Part shown: piece by piece, positions 35,451-44,183 of the stretch
How positions within the stretch are numbered: the stretch's first letter is position 1
How the letters are laid out: each line of letters starts with the position of its first letter
Assembly: GCA_041287365.1 (NCBI GenBank)
Contig: JBEULL010000033.1
Location: 62,001 to 126,000 of the forward strand
DNA: 64,000 nucleotides
Source of the DNA: JAQVIJ01 sp041287365
GTDB lineage: Bacteria > Desulfobacterota > Dissulfuribacteria > Dissulfuribacterales > DYLC01
Direction of reading: 5' to 3'
Made by a program: the position numbers and the translations under genes
The notes under the pieces: generated by a model
Database searches by the model: none
What the model saw: only the letters and a program-made list of their open reading frames with translations
Told to the model about the DNA's origin: nothing

Positions 35451-36308
35451 TTATTGATCAGTTGTTTTACCACCGAAAATCGATTCACCTGGCTGCACCA
35501 CACCTCGAGGCACTTCGCAGACATTGTCTCCACTCAGGACATAGCCGCCATCCAGACGAATGGTTGCGCCGGTCATATAGTCCGCCTCCTCCAGAATAAA
35601 ACGCATGAGCTTTGCCACCTCTTCCGGTCTCCCTGTCCTCTTGAGCAGTGTATGCTCGATCAATGCCCGGCGTTGTTCTTCTGAAAGCACGCCCCAACCA
35701 CGAGTCTGCGGGCCGTGCCTTGTCTCAAAAAGCCCTAAGACTATCTCATTTACTCGGCCGAATGGCGCCAGATCCCGCGCCCATGTCTCGGTCAGAATAC
35801 CAATCCCCCTGTTGGCAGCGGAATAACAATCCGGAAATACAAGGGCTGCAGGGCCGTTTCTTCCAACTATTCCTGCAATGGAGGATATATTGATCACCGC
35901 CGCCTCCTTAGAGGCCTTCAAATGCGGCCGTGCTGCCTCGTAAAGCCTCCACTTGGCTGTCAGGGTGGTGTGAAACTCCAATTCCCACTGCTCTGGCGTA
36001 TATGGCCCGTGCACCACAGGCCAACCGCCCCGCTCTATGTTGTTTATCAGAATGTCCAGACATCCGAAACGCTCCAAGGCTGCGTTTACAGCCTGATCCA
36101 CCCCCTCCTGTGTGAGCAAATTGGCCTTTATCGCCACATATGGTGCACCGATCCCCTGCATGACCTCATGCATGTACGGCAGCGCTTCCTGCCAATCAAA
36201 ATAGGTCAGGACACAGCGCACACCCCGCTCGGCCAGCTCCTTTGCAATGGCAAGACCTATGCCACGAATAGCCCCGGAAATCAAAGCGGTTTTGCGATAC
36301 AATTTCAT
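35451..36308 (-). CDS. Short-chain dehydrogenase/reductase with atypical catalytic motif
   Basis: This 285-aa Rossmann protein opens KTALISGAIRGIGLAIAKEL with the TGxxxGIG-type loop, has LDILINNIERGG and the catalytic Ser in VINISSIAG. The usual YxxxK reads YSAAN at about residue 167, so the catalytic Lys is replaced by Asn. The stretch ARDLAPFGRVNEIVLGLFETRHG and the C-terminal TGATIRLDGGYVL are otherwise normal. Either the chemistry differs or another residue substitutes. Substrate is unknown. ppiC lies downstream beyond a MITE. Confidence 0.85.
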   Translation of the reverse strand: MKLYRKTALISGAIRGIGLAIAKELAERGVRCVLTYFDWQEALPYMHEVMQGIGAPYVAIKANLLTQEGVDQAVNAALERFGCLDILINNIERGGWPVVHGPYTPEQWELEFHTTLTAKWRLYEAARPHLKASKEAAVINISSIAGIVGRNGPAALVFPDCYSAANRGIGILTETWARDLAPFGRVNEIVLGLFETRHGPQTRGWGVLSEEQRRALIEHTLLKRTGRPEEVAKLMRFILEEADYMTGATIRLDGGYVLSGDNVCEVPRGVVQPGESIFGGKTTDQ

Positions 36309-36503
36309 AAAGTATCCCTCACTATCGGCTGCATGACAATAAAAATTACAATACTTTTATACAATATGAAATCCTAACAATCCTATTTTTAACCCTTACA
36401 CCACAAAAACAACTTTATACACAAAATATAAAAAGATTAACAATAAACAGTGCTATATATATTCTTTTATCTATACGTTTTTCACTCAAAGGAGGGTATG
36501 GCC

Positions 36504-37994
36504 ATGAGAGACACAAATAACATGTGTGTGTTCTTTTTTTGCTGGCGGCGTTCGTGTCAGCCACACAGTCATCACTCGGCCTGGCTTCAGACGAGGACGA
36601 CATTGCGGCTCAAAGCACTCGAGCCATATCATTCTACACCCCGCCCATCTCCATCAGCAATCTGCTTGTTTCTCCTTAGATACATCGCAAACAACTTTCA
36701 TATCGATTTCTCTACGGGTTGCGACTGGTGCCCATCAGCCATGTGGTCTCATGTTCAGAAATACATGCTGTTCGGCGATCCATCCCTGCGTGTGGGCGGC
36801 ATCCCGTTCCAGCCAGCGGAGCAAAACGAGCATGTAGATCCATCCCTGCGTGTGGGCGGCATCTCCACCATTCAACGCATTGATTTTGTCGGCACCTACC
36901 AGATGGATCACGACGGCTGGCGCGGGGGTCTCAACCTCACAAAGGCTGACGGCAATATCATAGAAAATACGCCCAATATCGGCGGCACATATACCGATGG
37001 CAACGGCAAAAAGCATACGGTGCGAGGCTATGTGCGCACAGCCGACTATCCATTGTCTCCGGCATTCGGCCCTGACCATCAGATCCGCTTCTACATAGAT
37101 TTAGCAGATACTCCCACTCAAAACGATGACCAGAAATTCGAAGGCTATCTCTTCACTCGAACCAAGGACGCCATAGCAGGCATCACATGGTGGAACAACA
37201 TCCCCTATGGCTTTTTTGTAAATAAAGAAGGCAACCTTCAGGGTGGACCCCAGTTGAAAAGCGGCATTGTGACAACCAACGACTTTATAGGTGCATATTC
37301 CATGAATCACGACGGGTGGAAGGGTGCGCTGAAGCTCTGGCGCAATCCGAACACCATACATGCCATCGGCACAGATTACTGGTTGCTATTAGGGCAATAC
37401 ACCGATCAGAACAACAATATCCACAAGGTAAGAGGCAAGGTCAAAGAATCCGTGGCTAATCCCGTCGGCTGGGTGGACCATAAAATCGAATTCTATATAG
37501 ACTTCAATAATACCCCCACCAACTTAAACGACGACCAGAAATTCGAAGGCTATCTTTTCACTCAGACCAAGGACGGCATGGCCGGCATAACCTGGTGGAA
37601 CAACACTCCCTATGGCTTCTATGCCGAAAAGGAGAGACCGCCTGCCCCGCACATATACGCCAACGGCAAGCAGCAGAGCCTGCATGTCTCGCATACCGAA
37701 CCGGTGAGGATAATCGTTCAACTGGACCCGGGTATTCTCAAAAAATCCACTTACGACTGGTGGGCGTTAGCCGCCACACCCTTCGGTCTCGTTTCCTTTG
37801 CACCACCTCAAGGCTGGCAGGAAGGTCTGAAAAACGCCCTGCAATATGCACCGGTTGCCGTGCAGTCATATGAGCTTCTGAATCTGCCCCTGCCTGCCGG
37901 CACATACCAGATATATTTCGGACTGGATGATCAGCCCGACACTCAGCTGAATGGCAACATCTATTACGAGGGAGTGGAGGTAGTGGTCAACTGA
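36504..37994 (+). pseudogene. Secreted two-repeat protein with damaged 5' region
   Basis: AAAGGAGG precedes ATG 36504. The open frame then reads Cys/Arg/His-rich nonsense. One extra T in the seven-T run at 36534-36540 would give a good signal peptide (MCVFFFLLAAFVSA, then LGLASDEDD), which stops at a TAG at 36677. From ~36680 the first frame looks genuine again. It contains KYMLFGDPSLRVGG, a phrase common at the end of caspase/gingipain-like peptidase domains. Two ~120-residue repeats follow, sharing M-HDGW-G, DDQKFEGYLFT-TKD and AGITWWNN-PYGF. A ~115-residue beta-rich module (WWALAATPFGLV, LPAGTYQIYFGLD) closes the chain. Two frameshifts, or loss of the protease part, are likely. Confidence 0.6.
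36777..36863 (+). repeat. 60-bp tandem duplication with 27-bp identical cores
   Basis: GATCCATCCCTGCGTGTGGG and the next seven bases occur identically at 36777-36803 and 36837-36863, exactly 60 bp apart. In the protein this doubles DPSLRVGGI without changing frame. It looks like a recent slippage duplication at the boundary between the peptidase-like end and the first repeat. Confidence 0.85.
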
Positions 37995-38022
37995 CAATCA
38001 GAAAGAACCTTGATGTGCTCTC

Positions 38023-38060
38023 AATGCGCCGTTGGACTGAAAACCAGCGGCGCATTTCTT
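38023..38060 (+). terminator. Rho-independent terminator
   Basis: A 13-bp stem (AATGCGCCGTTGG with CCAGCGGCGCATT, one G-T pair) with an 8-base loop is followed by TCTTGT. It lies ~30 bp after the stop of the secreted repeat protein. Confidence 0.8.
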
Positions 38061-38139
38061 GTATAAAGATCATACTTTGTTTTATTCGACGGTTAAGTTA
38101 TAATAGCCAAAAAATATAAAATCCGCCGAATACAAAGAC

Positions 38140-39309
38140 ATGTCATACAATACACTTCATGAAGACTCATTGCAGACCGCCCAGGATCGCTATCTCCTGC
38201 TCTTCAACAACGCCAATGACCTGATTCAGTGCGTTAGAAACGACGGGACATTTGTATATGTAAACCCTGCATGGCTCAAAACATTGGAATATACGCCGAA
38301 TGAGTTACCGCATCTCACCTACCTGGACATCATTCACCCGGAAGAAAGAAACCACTGCATGGCGGCATTTGCTCAGCTTATGGCAGGAGAATTTCAGGGC
38401 AAGGTGGAGACGCGCTTTATTTCCAAAACTGGTAAGACCATCTGGGTGGAAGGGAATCTAAGTCTCACTCGAAAGGACGGCCAAGTGGTCTCCACTGTGG
38501 GGCTGTTTCGAGACATCACTGACCGCAAACGCATGGAGGCCGAAAACGCGGCCCTTCAGGCCAGGCTTTTGGAAACCAGCAAACTTGCGGCCATAGGTCA
38601 GCTCGTCAACGGAATCGCACACAACTTCAACAATATCATGACCTTCGTAAAAGGAAGTCTGGAACTGATCCGCCGCCACGACCATCCCGACATAACACCC
38701 CACCTCGACCGCATGGAAAAGGGCTGCGAACAGGCCCTTTCCCTAATAGACAAGCTCATGGCCTTCAGCACAGAGCAGTGCCACACCGCTTCCTTTCCCA
38801 TAGATATAAACAGCTATCTTGCAGGGCTTACAGCGCTTCGAGAACTCATTACAACCCATAACGTCTCTCTGCAACTGAAGCTGGATACCAGTCTGCCTCC
38901 TGTACTCATCAGGCCAAGTGACCTGGAACAGCTCATATTGAACATGGCGCAAAACGCCTGCGAGGCCATGGAGGACATGCCTGACAAACAGCTTGTCATT
39001 CAAACAGAATACATGACCGTATCGAATGTAATGGACCAGGCCGTATCCGGCGAGCAGCCATGCCTCTGTCTGGCACCTGGGCCATATATGAAACTCACTG
39101 TTCAGGACACGGGTAAAGGCATAGATAAAAACATCATTCAGCACATCTTCGAACCCTTCTTTACCACCAAGCCCATGGGACAGGCCACAGGTCTGGGGCT
39201 TGCCATGGTATATGGTATAGTCTATGGCAACAAGGGCTTTATAGATGTCAAAAGCCAGCCTGGCAAGGGCAGCACATTTACCATCTACTGGCCGGTGAAA
39301 CCCACATAA
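38140..39309 (+). CDS. Soluble PAS-domain sensor histidine kinase
   Basis: This 389-aa protein has no membrane segment. Residues 15-130 are a PAS domain with a PAC-like end (LFRDITDRKRMEAE). The HisKA helix IGQLVNGIAHNFNNIM contains H161. The ATPase domain has NMAQNACEAM, DTGKGIDKN and GLGLAMVYGI. It senses a cytoplasmic signal and must phosphorylate a response regulator encoded elsewhere. bioF follows 11 bp downstream, so kinase and biotin genes may share a transcript. Confidence 0.92.
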   Translation: MSYNTLHEDSLQTAQDRYLLLFNNANDLIQCVRNDGTFVYVNPAWLKTLEYTPNELPHLTYLDIIHPEERNHCMAAFAQLMAGEFQGKVETRFISKTGKTIWVEGNLSLTRKDGQVVSTVGLFRDITDRKRMEAENAALQARLLETSKLAAIGQLVNGIAHNFNNIMTFVKGSLELIRRHDHPDITPHLDRMEKGCEQALSLIDKLMAFSTEQCHTASFPIDINSYLAGLTALRELITTHNVSLQLKLDTSLPPVLIRPSDLEQLILNMAQNACEAMEDMPDKQLVIQTEYMTVSNVMDQAVSGEQPCLCLAPGPYMKLTVQDTGKGIDKNIIQHIFEPFFTTKPMGQATGLGLAMVYGIVYGNKGFIDVKSQPGKGSTFTIYWPVKPT

Positions 39310-39320
39310 ACCCTTCACGC

Positions 39321-40403
39321 ATGTCCACAGAACGCAGACTGCTGCCAAGAGACCCTTCAAGTGAACTCCTGAACTTCTCCTCCAATGACTACCTTGGTCT
39401 GGCCCGTGATGCATCTCTGATACAAGGTGCAATAAAGGCCATGGACCTGTGGGGAGTAGGCGCCACAGGCTCTCGACTCATGAGTGGAGACCTGACAATA
39501 CACCACGAACTTGAGAAAGAACTGGCCGCATTCAAGGGCACGGAGGCTGCCCTGCTCTTCGGTGCTGGTTACCTGGCCAATACGGGTGTAATTTCCGGCC
39601 TGATATCCAGAAATGATGTGATACTGGCAGACAAACTGGTGCATGCCAGCATTCTAGACGGCATTTTGCTCTCCAGGGCAGAATTTTACCGCTTTCGGCA
39701 CAACGATATGGGACACCTGAAGGAACTCCTCACCGACCATGCAACAAACGATAAAAAGGTCTGGATAGTGGCTGAGACTCTTTATAGCATGGATGGAGAC
39801 ATGGCACCCATCGAAGAGTTGCTGCAGTTAAAAAGGCAATACAACGCCTGTCTGTTTCTGGATGAAGCCCATGCCCTGGGGGTCTTCGGTGAAAATGGAG
39901 AAGGTCTCGTTACAAAAGATATAGCTTGCGAGGTGGATGTAATCATAGGCACCTTTGGCAAGGCCTTTGGCAGTTTTGGAGCATTTGCGGCCTGTTCCCA
40001 TGCACTAAAGCACCAACTCATCAACCACGCCCGTTCCTTTATCTTCTCCACTGCCCTTCCACCAGCAGTGGTGGGAGTGAATCTGGCGGCCTTAAGGCTC
40101 ATGCCGAAACTCAAGGCCAGGCGCAAACAGCTTCAGGAAAATATGGCATTGTTGTCAGACCTTCTAAAAAGGGAACTGGGAATTGAGATGCAAAGCCGGT
40201 CACAGATTATTCCCATTATTTTGGGCGACAACGAACGCTGCCTAAATGTGTCGCAACGCCTTTTTCATCAAGGCTTGTATGTAAAGGCCATTCGACCGCC
40301 CACCGTGCCCAAGGGCAGCGCAAGGCTGCGCATCTCCCTTACGGCCTCACATACAGCCAAAGAGATTCACACCCTGGTATCGACTCTGAAAAATGCACTC
40401 TGA
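39321..40403 (+). CDS. bioF: 8-amino-7-oxononanoate synthase
   Basis: This PLP alpha-oxoamine synthase joins pimeloyl-ACP and alanine in biotin synthesis. The protein has 360 aa, ~25 fewer than usual because the first helix is missing; it starts close to the conserved NFSSNDYLGLA. GVGATGSRLMSG, LFLDEAHALGVFGENGEG and IIGTFGKAFGSFGAF (Schiff-base Lys) are present. It overlaps the next gene by 11 bp. KBL/ALAS enzymes share the fold, but the bioC neighbour decides. Confidence 0.92.
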   Translation: MSTERRLLPRDPSSELLNFSSNDYLGLARDASLIQGAIKAMDLWGVGATGSRLMSGDLTIHHELEKELAAFKGTEAALLFGAGYLANTGVISGLISRNDVILADKLVHASILDGILLSRAEFYRFRHNDMGHLKELLTDHATNDKKVWIVAETLYSMDGDMAPIEELLQLKRQYNACLFLDEAHALGVFGENGEGLVTKDIACEVDVIIGTFGKAFGSFGAFAACSHALKHQLINHARSFIFSTALPPAVVGVNLAALRLMPKLKARRKQLQENMALLSDLLKRELGIEMQSRSQIIPIILGDNERCLNVSQRLFHQGLYVKAIRPPTVPKGSARLRISLTASHTAKEIHTLVSTLKNAL

Positions 40404-41049
40404 TTCACCTCTTATTGTGATACCGGGCCTGGGTTTTGCGCCTGAGATATTTCAGGGGTTTTCTCTTAAGTCTCAAATAGTATATGCACCGGACGCTCCA
40501 AGAGAAAACCTGTTGAATGAACTGAAAGAGCTGATAAAAAGCACTCAGGGCTGCCATGTCTTGGGCTGGTCCCTTGGTGGCCTTTTGGCGCTGGAACTGA
40601 AACGACAACTGCCCGAACTAGTACACAAACTCATTTTGATAGCGATTCGAAGGCATTTCGATACAATGGAGATTCGCGAGCAGATACGGGCGACCAAGAC
40701 CGATTTTCAAAACTACCTTCGCCGTCTGTATAAAAAGTGCTTCGTGGGCCAGATGCAGCAATATGCGTGGTTCAAAAACACATTTGAGCAGGATTTTCTA
40801 AACAGGATACGGCCTGAAGAGGTGCAATGGGGGCTTCATTATTTGGCGTCAAACCCTGTAATACTTGTGAATATAAAAGGAGAAGAGTTGCTTTTGTTTC
40901 ACGGAGAAAAGGACCTCATAGCCCCGCCTGACCTTATGCCGAAGATACCTCCCAAGGCGCAGGCCGTAACCTTGCCCACAGGCCATCTGCCTTTTTTGCA
41001 CACGGATTTTACAGGCATCGCAAACGAATTTCTGAAAAAAACTCCATGA
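40393..41049 (+). CDS. Alpha/beta hydrolase, probable pimeloyl-ACP methyl ester esterase
   Basis: This 218-aa hydrolase has the oxyanion start VIPGLGF, the nucleophile elbow GWSLGGLLAL with Ser near residue 59, an Asp in LLFHGEKDLIAPP and the final His in GHLPFLH. Lying between bioF and bioC with overlaps on both sides, it most likely hydrolyses the methyl ester of pimeloyl-ACP, a role filled by BioH or its analogues. The sequence is short and divergent, so which named analogue it is remains open. Confidence 0.82.
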   Translation: MHSDSPLIVIPGLGFAPEIFQGFSLKSQIVYAPDAPRENLLNELKELIKSTQGCHVLGWSLGGLLALELKRQLPELVHKLILIAIRRHFDTMEIREQIRATKTDFQNYLRRLYKKCFVGQMQQYAWFKNTFEQDFLNRIRPEEVQWGLHYLASNPVILVNIKGEELLLFHGEKDLIAPPDLMPKIPPKAQAVTLPTGHLPFLHTDFTGIANEFLKKTP

Positions 41050-41849
41050 AGCAGGCGATTTCAGCATCATTTTCTCGTGCAGCCTGCACCTACGAATGCT
41101 GGGCAACGGTGCAAAAAGAGGTGGCAGGCCTGCTTTTGCAGGAACTGCCGGACATAACCCCCAGACGCATTCTGGAGATAGGCTGTGGTACAGGCATATA
41201 TACCGAGCTTCTTAAAAGACGCTTTTCATACGGCCGTATCCTTGCTCTGGACATCTCCCATAGCATGGCGCGCCAGACCCTGGCCAGGATTCAAAAGGCC
41301 GAAGGGCATCTGCAAGCACAGGTGCAACAGGCTGACGGAATTCAGGTATTGTGTGCAGACGGTGAGATGCTGCCTTTTTCATGCGATCAAAAACCCTTTG
41401 ACCTCATTACATCCAACAGCGTCTTTCACTGGTTTCAGACGCCGCAAACCTCCATTCAAGCCGCCTATGACCTGCTGGAGGTCAATGGTTGTCTGCACTT
41501 TTCATATTTTGGACATCAAAGCCTTTTGGAGCTGCAAAATGCCATAATGCAAACAGGATTAGATTGCAGTAGCCTTGCTGTCACACGTTTTTTGAACAAA
41601 GATAGGCTTACAAACCTGTTGAAGAACGTTTCACAGCGATACAGCCTGAAGGAGATCACCATCACTCGGCGCTATACAGACCTTCTACATCTTTTAAAAG
41701 CGCTGAAATACACAGGCGTAACCCCCACTGCCAGACCATTTCATCTAAGCCCAGGCCATATAAAACGCATAGAAAACGCCTATTTGCAAACGCATGGCAC
41801 CATTCTCGCGAGCTATCAAGTCTTTCTCTGCACAATCTTCGCCAAATAA
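41046..41849 (+). CDS. bioC: Malonyl-ACP O-methyltransferase
   Basis: This 267-aa methyltransferase starts the pimelate branch of biotin synthesis by methylating malonyl-ACP. It has ISASFSRAACTYECWATVQ, the BioC N-terminal signature. The SAM motif ILEIGCGTGIYTELL is near residue 43, and LITSNSVFHWFQ marks post-motif I. It overlaps the esterase gene by ATGA. Only bioF-esterase-bioC are present here; bioA, bioD and bioB must be elsewhere. Confidence 0.94.
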   Translation: MKQAISASFSRAACTYECWATVQKEVAGLLLQELPDITPRRILEIGCGTGIYTELLKRRFSYGRILALDISHSMARQTLARIQKAEGHLQAQVQQADGIQVLCADGEMLPFSCDQKPFDLITSNSVFHWFQTPQTSIQAAYDLLEVNGCLHFSYFGHQSLLELQNAIMQTGLDCSSLAVTRFLNKDRLTNLLKNVSQRYSLKEITITRRYTDLLHLLKALKYTGVTPTARPFHLSPGHIKRIENAYLQTHGTILASYQVFLCTIFAK

Positions 41850-41851
41850 CT

Positions 41852-44113
41852 CTACCAGACTCCGCGCATGCCCAGTTCCTTGCGCACTGCATCCACTCTG
41901 CGCTCCAGGTCCACACGCCAAGTGGCATGTATGCGAGCGGCAGGCGGAGGAATGAGTTCTGGAAGGCCATAGACCAGTTTATCCGCCACCTGGCTGGTCT
42001 CGATCACCGCCTCCATGGAGCGGGCACCGAACTTGTAATCCGCCAAAAGCAGACGCAATAACAGACCTGATGTCTTGCGTGCCGCCTTCTTCCAGTGGCT
42101 GTTCATCTGATGCGCTATGATGAGGGCGCGTTTCAACAAAATGCGTTCCAGCTCCTCCAGCTCCTCAGGTGTAGAGGAGTCTCGCAACAAGCGGTCCGGA
42201 ATCTCTATGCCGTCTATGTCCAGTACCACGCGCAACCTGCTCATGAAGTCCGGAATCTTGAGGGTTTTGACCATCTGTAAGGTTGCTGCATCGCTTTTTT
42301 GCAGAATATCCATCATATCGTCCCAAGAGCTCTTTACTCCGCCTGCAAACACGAAGATGGAACGACCTATGTAGCGGGGAGTGCCGTGCACATAGGTCAC
42401 GCCGTCCTGCATGGCAGGGAGAAAATAGCGCAGGTATCCAAATTCATCGCCGGCATAACGGCAGTCAAACTCATCCCAGAAGGCGATGGGAATCTTGCCT
42501 CTGGCCACCGATGCCCGCACCAGGTCTATGGCGGCATTTATCTCCTCAGGCCCTGTAAACTGCGTAAGATTGAACTGAAAAAAATCAAAGGGATTGACCG
42601 CAAACCTGCGCGAAATGACACGTGCCACCTCCTCCACAGAAAAGGACTTGCCAGAGCCAGGAGGACCAAACACACCCACACACAGAGGCCTTTTGTAGTT
42701 TTCCTTGGTGATATAGCTCTCTATGACGTTATATAGAGTGATGACCGGCTCGATCTCCGCCGGGTCAATGGTCTTGAGGTTGCCCAACTGAAACATACGC
42801 AGGCGCTTAAAACCGTTTTTGCGGTTCACTTCATCCTTCAGATGCCCCAAGATATTTAAAATGACATTGAAATACGGAGGATAGATGGTCTTTTTTCTTT
42901 CGGGCAATCCGCAAATCCGTGTGGCATGTGCGAGAAAGCCACGCAAAGCTACCTTACGCTCTCGAGTCCACTCCTGACTGGCCAAAAGCTCCAGTGTCCT
43001 GTCCAATTCCGGCGTAGGAGACGGCAACTCAAAGAAGTAGTGATCATCTCCTCTGTCGATAATGCTGCACGGCGCGCCGCTTGGGTATGTCTCCTTGAAA
43101 TCTATGTTCGGAAACTCCAAACTTTCACTGAAATAATAGCCATAATCAAATATCTGAAACCAATTGTTCAAAGTACGTCTGGAAAAATCGAATATGTATT
43201 CACGCTGAACCGGCACTCGGCCAAGACGCAGGCTGTCGATGGCCAGCATGGCTACAGGCATGGTGTCGTAACACGGCACAGAACCACGTTCACGAGCAGC
43301 ACCCCTGTCAGGCCTCACTCCTCTGCCCTCTCTGTGCCTGAAGAAGATGCGCTCAGGAGTGATAAAGAGTATGCCGCCAGGATACATCTCCACAACGATA
43401 TTACAGCGGAAACGATTAGTAGAGGCATCGAAAAGCCCGACCTCAGGGTTTTTGAGCCCACGTAAAGTCATGGCGATGATGGTCTCCCACAGAATGGCGC
43501 TGTCCATCTCCATGCGAGTGGTCTCCAGGTCGGAGCGCCTGCAAAAGAGCGTAAAACTCTCGCCGAAGTGGTCCGCCCAACACTCCCATCGAGCGGCGCT
43601 GATACCAAGGGCTATCGCCCAGGCATTTGGATTCAGCCGCTTGAGCTCATCCGCAACCTTGGGCGGGCTACCTCCGTCATCCACGATTATGATGCCGTCA
43701 TTGCCATGAAGTTTATGTTGATTTTCAGGAGAAAACTCCAGCTCATCCGGCTCTGCATGCCTGCCGCCTGGCGGCAGGATCTGATGCACCATGAACCAGC
43801 CATGACCAGTGTCAGCTGTATCATTGAAGGCGGTCTTTCGGAAAAGCTGAAATATCTCCTTGAGAGCGCCATAGGTAATGGTATTGATCTCAGGGGTCAA
43901 CTCCGTATTTGTCAAAAAGGAGGAAAGCCAGGTGATACACTCCTCGATACGGCCCTCTACAACCGTAACGTTTCCTGCAAGAAGCTCGATAAAGTCTCCA
44001 GGGTTATAGCCATAGGCAGGCAGGCTCCCCTGAGCGAGAAGACTCACCTCCTTTACAGGTAAATTGGTGACACGGGCGTTTGAACCAAGGATCAAAAGCT
44101 TTTTTGAGTGCAT
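41852..44113 (-). CDS. Large uncharacterised protein with C-terminal AAA+ ATPase domain
   Basis: This 753-aa protein is soluble. Residues ~460-690 are an AAA+ module with Walker A VFGPPGSGKSFS near 483 and Walker B IAFWDEFDC near 544. An FGYLRYFLPAMQDG stretch and a lid end FMSRLRVVLDIDG follow. Residues ~110-260 hold a Rossmann-like segment (GIIIVDDGGSPPKVADELK) and FTLFCRRSDLETTRMEMDSA. This recalls the sugar-kinase-like domain of predicted RyR/AAA signalling proteins; that link is my inference. The remainder is unfamiliar. It is a single gene convergent on bioC, and its substrate is unknown. Confidence 0.75.
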   Translation of the reverse strand: MHSKKLLILGSNARVTNLPVKEVSLLAQGSLPAYGYNPGDFIELLAGNVTVVEGRIEECITWLSSFLTNTELTPEINTITYGALKEIFQLFRKTAFNDTADTGHGWFMVHQILPPGGRHAEPDELEFSPENQHKLHGNDGIIIVDDGGSPPKVADELKRLNPNAWAIALGISAARWECWADHFGESFTLFCRRSDLETTRMEMDSAILWETIIAMTLRGLKNPEVGLFDASTNRFRCNIVVEMYPGGILFITPERIFFRHREGRGVRPDRGAARERGSVPCYDTMPVAMLAIDSLRLGRVPVQREYIFDFSRRTLNNWFQIFDYGYYFSESLEFPNIDFKETYPSGAPCSIIDRGDDHYFFELPSPTPELDRTLELLASQEWTRERKVALRGFLAHATRICGLPERKKTIYPPYFNVILNILGHLKDEVNRKNGFKRLRMFQLGNLKTIDPAEIEPVITLYNVIESYITKENYKRPLCVGVFGPPGSGKSFSVEEVARVISRRFAVNPFDFFQFNLTQFTGPEEINAAIDLVRASVARGKIPIAFWDEFDCRYAGDEFGYLRYFLPAMQDGVTYVHGTPRYIGRSIFVFAGGVKSSWDDMMDILQKSDAATLQMVKTLKIPDFMSRLRVVLDIDGIEIPDRLLRDSSTPEELEELERILLKRALIIAHQMNSHWKKAARKTSGLLLRLLLADYKFGARSMEAVIETSQVADKLVYGLPELIPPPAARIHATWRVDLERRVDAVRKELGMRGVW

Positions 44114-44124
44114 GACAGCCTCCT

Positions 44125-44161
44125 AAAAAGAAAAAGCGGAATACCATCAGGCATTCCGCTT
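44125..44161 (-). terminator. Rho-independent terminator of the outer-membrane barrel gene
   Basis: On the minus strand AAGCGGAAT pairs with ATTCCGCTT across a 10-base loop and runs into TTTCTTTTT. It separates the barrel gene from the AAA+ gene. Confidence 0.85.
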
Positions 44162-44183
44162 GATGTTACTGAAAAAATACAGA

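Noticed and set aside
36526..36837. An alternative 103-codon frame in the damaged 5' part of the secreted repeat protein
   Set aside because: It reads no signal peptide or domain. The real signal-like peptide lies in the third frame.
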